Positions 5,973 through 6,656 of a stretch of 6,656 bases of DNA are shown here, piece by piece (positions within the stretch are counted from its first letter, which is position 1; each line of letters starts with the position of its first letter). Below the pieces are notes generated by a model that was not told the origin of the DNA, made no database searches, and was given only the letters and a program-made list of their open reading frames with translations. A program made the position numbers and the translations under genes. This DNA comes from JACKCP01 sp050253255 (GTDB lineage Bacteria > Desulfobacterota > Desulfobacteria > Desulfobacterales > JACKCP01): positions 1 through 6,656 of the forward strand of contig JBFWJK010000172.1 of the NCBI GenBank assembly GCA_050253255.1, in the 5' to 3' direction.

Positions 5973-6656
5973 ATGAACAGATTTTCTTTTTCTGCAATTT
6001 CACTCAGTCTTGGGTGTATTTCAGCATTTTTTCTTGTATTTTTCATTCAATATAAATATCTGACAGCGGTTTTTTCAATCTGTCTTATTCTTTCGATAAG
6101 CCTTTTAATTTATTTAAATGCTGAAGATATCAAAGATGAAAGTATTGAAAAGGATTTTTCATTTTCCGGGTTTATTCCTGCCCTGGACTCAAAAAGAAGA
6201 ATCGGCTTTTTTTCAGTATTTTTTCTTTCGGCAATTTTATCTATTTTTTACATGTTCAATCTTTTTGAACAAAGAGATTATATAAGAACTGTTGCTAAAA
6301 ATGACATACGCTATATGCTCAGATCGGTTTCCATGAAGATAGGTGATCTGAACGACTTGAGAAAAGATGTGGCAAGTGCTTTGAAAGATAATAATTATGT
6401 GTTTTTCGGAGCAGAAGAGTATCTGAACTATCCCGATATCTACAATATAAGATTTACCAATGATGAAACCACAAGAGTACTTATTCCTGAAAGAAAAGCA
6501 GATTTGAATCTTGAGAGATTTCAGCCTTCACTCAATGAAAATGAAAAAGTCTCGCTTATAAGCATAGAAAATGACAGGATTCTTTTAAACATAATTTCTT
6601 CAGATATTTCAAGAACCGGAACTTACCAGTACCTTAATGTTGTGTTTGACATAACT
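5973..6656 (+). CDS. membrane protein of unknown function, 3'-truncated by window edge (possible sensor N-terminus)
   Basis: An open frame of 228 codons from the ATG at 5973 runs to the last base of the window without a stop, so only the N-terminal part is seen. It has a strong ribosome site (AGGAGA, 5964-5969), begins 15 bases after the phosphodiesterase gene and shares its base composition, so I regard it as real. Three hydrophobic helices are visible at about residues 5-25, 28-48 and 77-97. Between the second and third lies a charged linker (50-76) ending SKRR, which by the positive-inside rule is cytoplasmic. The rest (98-228, from NLFEQRDYIRTVAKND on) is hydrophilic and by that topology extracytoplasmic. 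An extracytoplasmic segment of 130 residues or more after a membrane helix resembles sensor proteins (kinase, cyclase or chemoreceptor), but no signalling domain is inside the window and I do not recognise the family. A transporter or cell-envelope role is also possible. Confidence 0.8.
   Translation, partial: MNRFSFSAISLSLGCISAFFLVFFIQYKYLTAVFSICLILSISLLIYLNAEDIKDESIEKDFSFSGFIPALDSKRRIGFFSVFFLSAILSIFYMFNLFEQRDYIRTVAKNDIRYMLRSVSMKIGDLNDLRKDVASALKDNNYVFFGAEEYLNYPDIYNIRFTNDETTRVLIPERKADLNLERFQPSLNENEKVSLISIENDRILLNIISSDISRTGTYQYLNVVFDIT

Overview
The window is low-GC bacterial-type DNA (by eye well under 45% G+C) with all coding on the + strand. It holds five genes: a partial one at each edge and three complete ones between. 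The hybrid histidine kinase with a C-terminal receiver, the Shine-Dalgarno-like sites and the tight gene packing point to a bacterium. The style would fit a low-GC Desulfobacterota (delta-proteobacterial) or spirochaete-like genome, but no phylogenetic marker is present and this placement is weak.

Layout: (1) 2-1000, the 3' three quarters of an MTA/SAH deaminase-type amidohydrolase. (2) 1001-1266, the only sizeable gap, with a strong imperfect inverted repeat and small palindromes. (3) 1267-3507, a membrane-bound hybrid sensor histidine kinase starting at TTG, whose ATP-binding domain appears to have lost its nucleotide-binding motifs while the phospho-accepting His and the receiver Asp are kept. 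(4) 3522-5201, adenine deaminase (ade). (5) 5214-5957, a cytoplasmic glycerophosphodiester phosphodiesterase. (6) 5973 to the window end, the start of a membrane protein of unknown function with three predicted membrane segments. It has no stop codon inside the window.

Genes 3 to 6 are separated by only 14, 12 and 15 bases with no visible terminator, so they probably form one transcription unit. The amidohydrolase lies upstream of the 266-base gap and may be a separate unit. The biochemical theme is breakdown or salvage of adenine-containing metabolites: deamination of S-adenosylhomocysteine, methylthioadenosine or a related nucleoside by the first gene, and of free adenine by ade. A phosphodiesterase that recycles phospholipid head groups is also in the unit. 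The kinase and the last membrane protein suggest a sensory element in the same unit. The housekeeping enzymes look ordinary; the most unusual item is the degenerate catalytic domain of the hybrid kinase. I found no mobile elements, CRISPR arrays, tRNAs or rRNAs.
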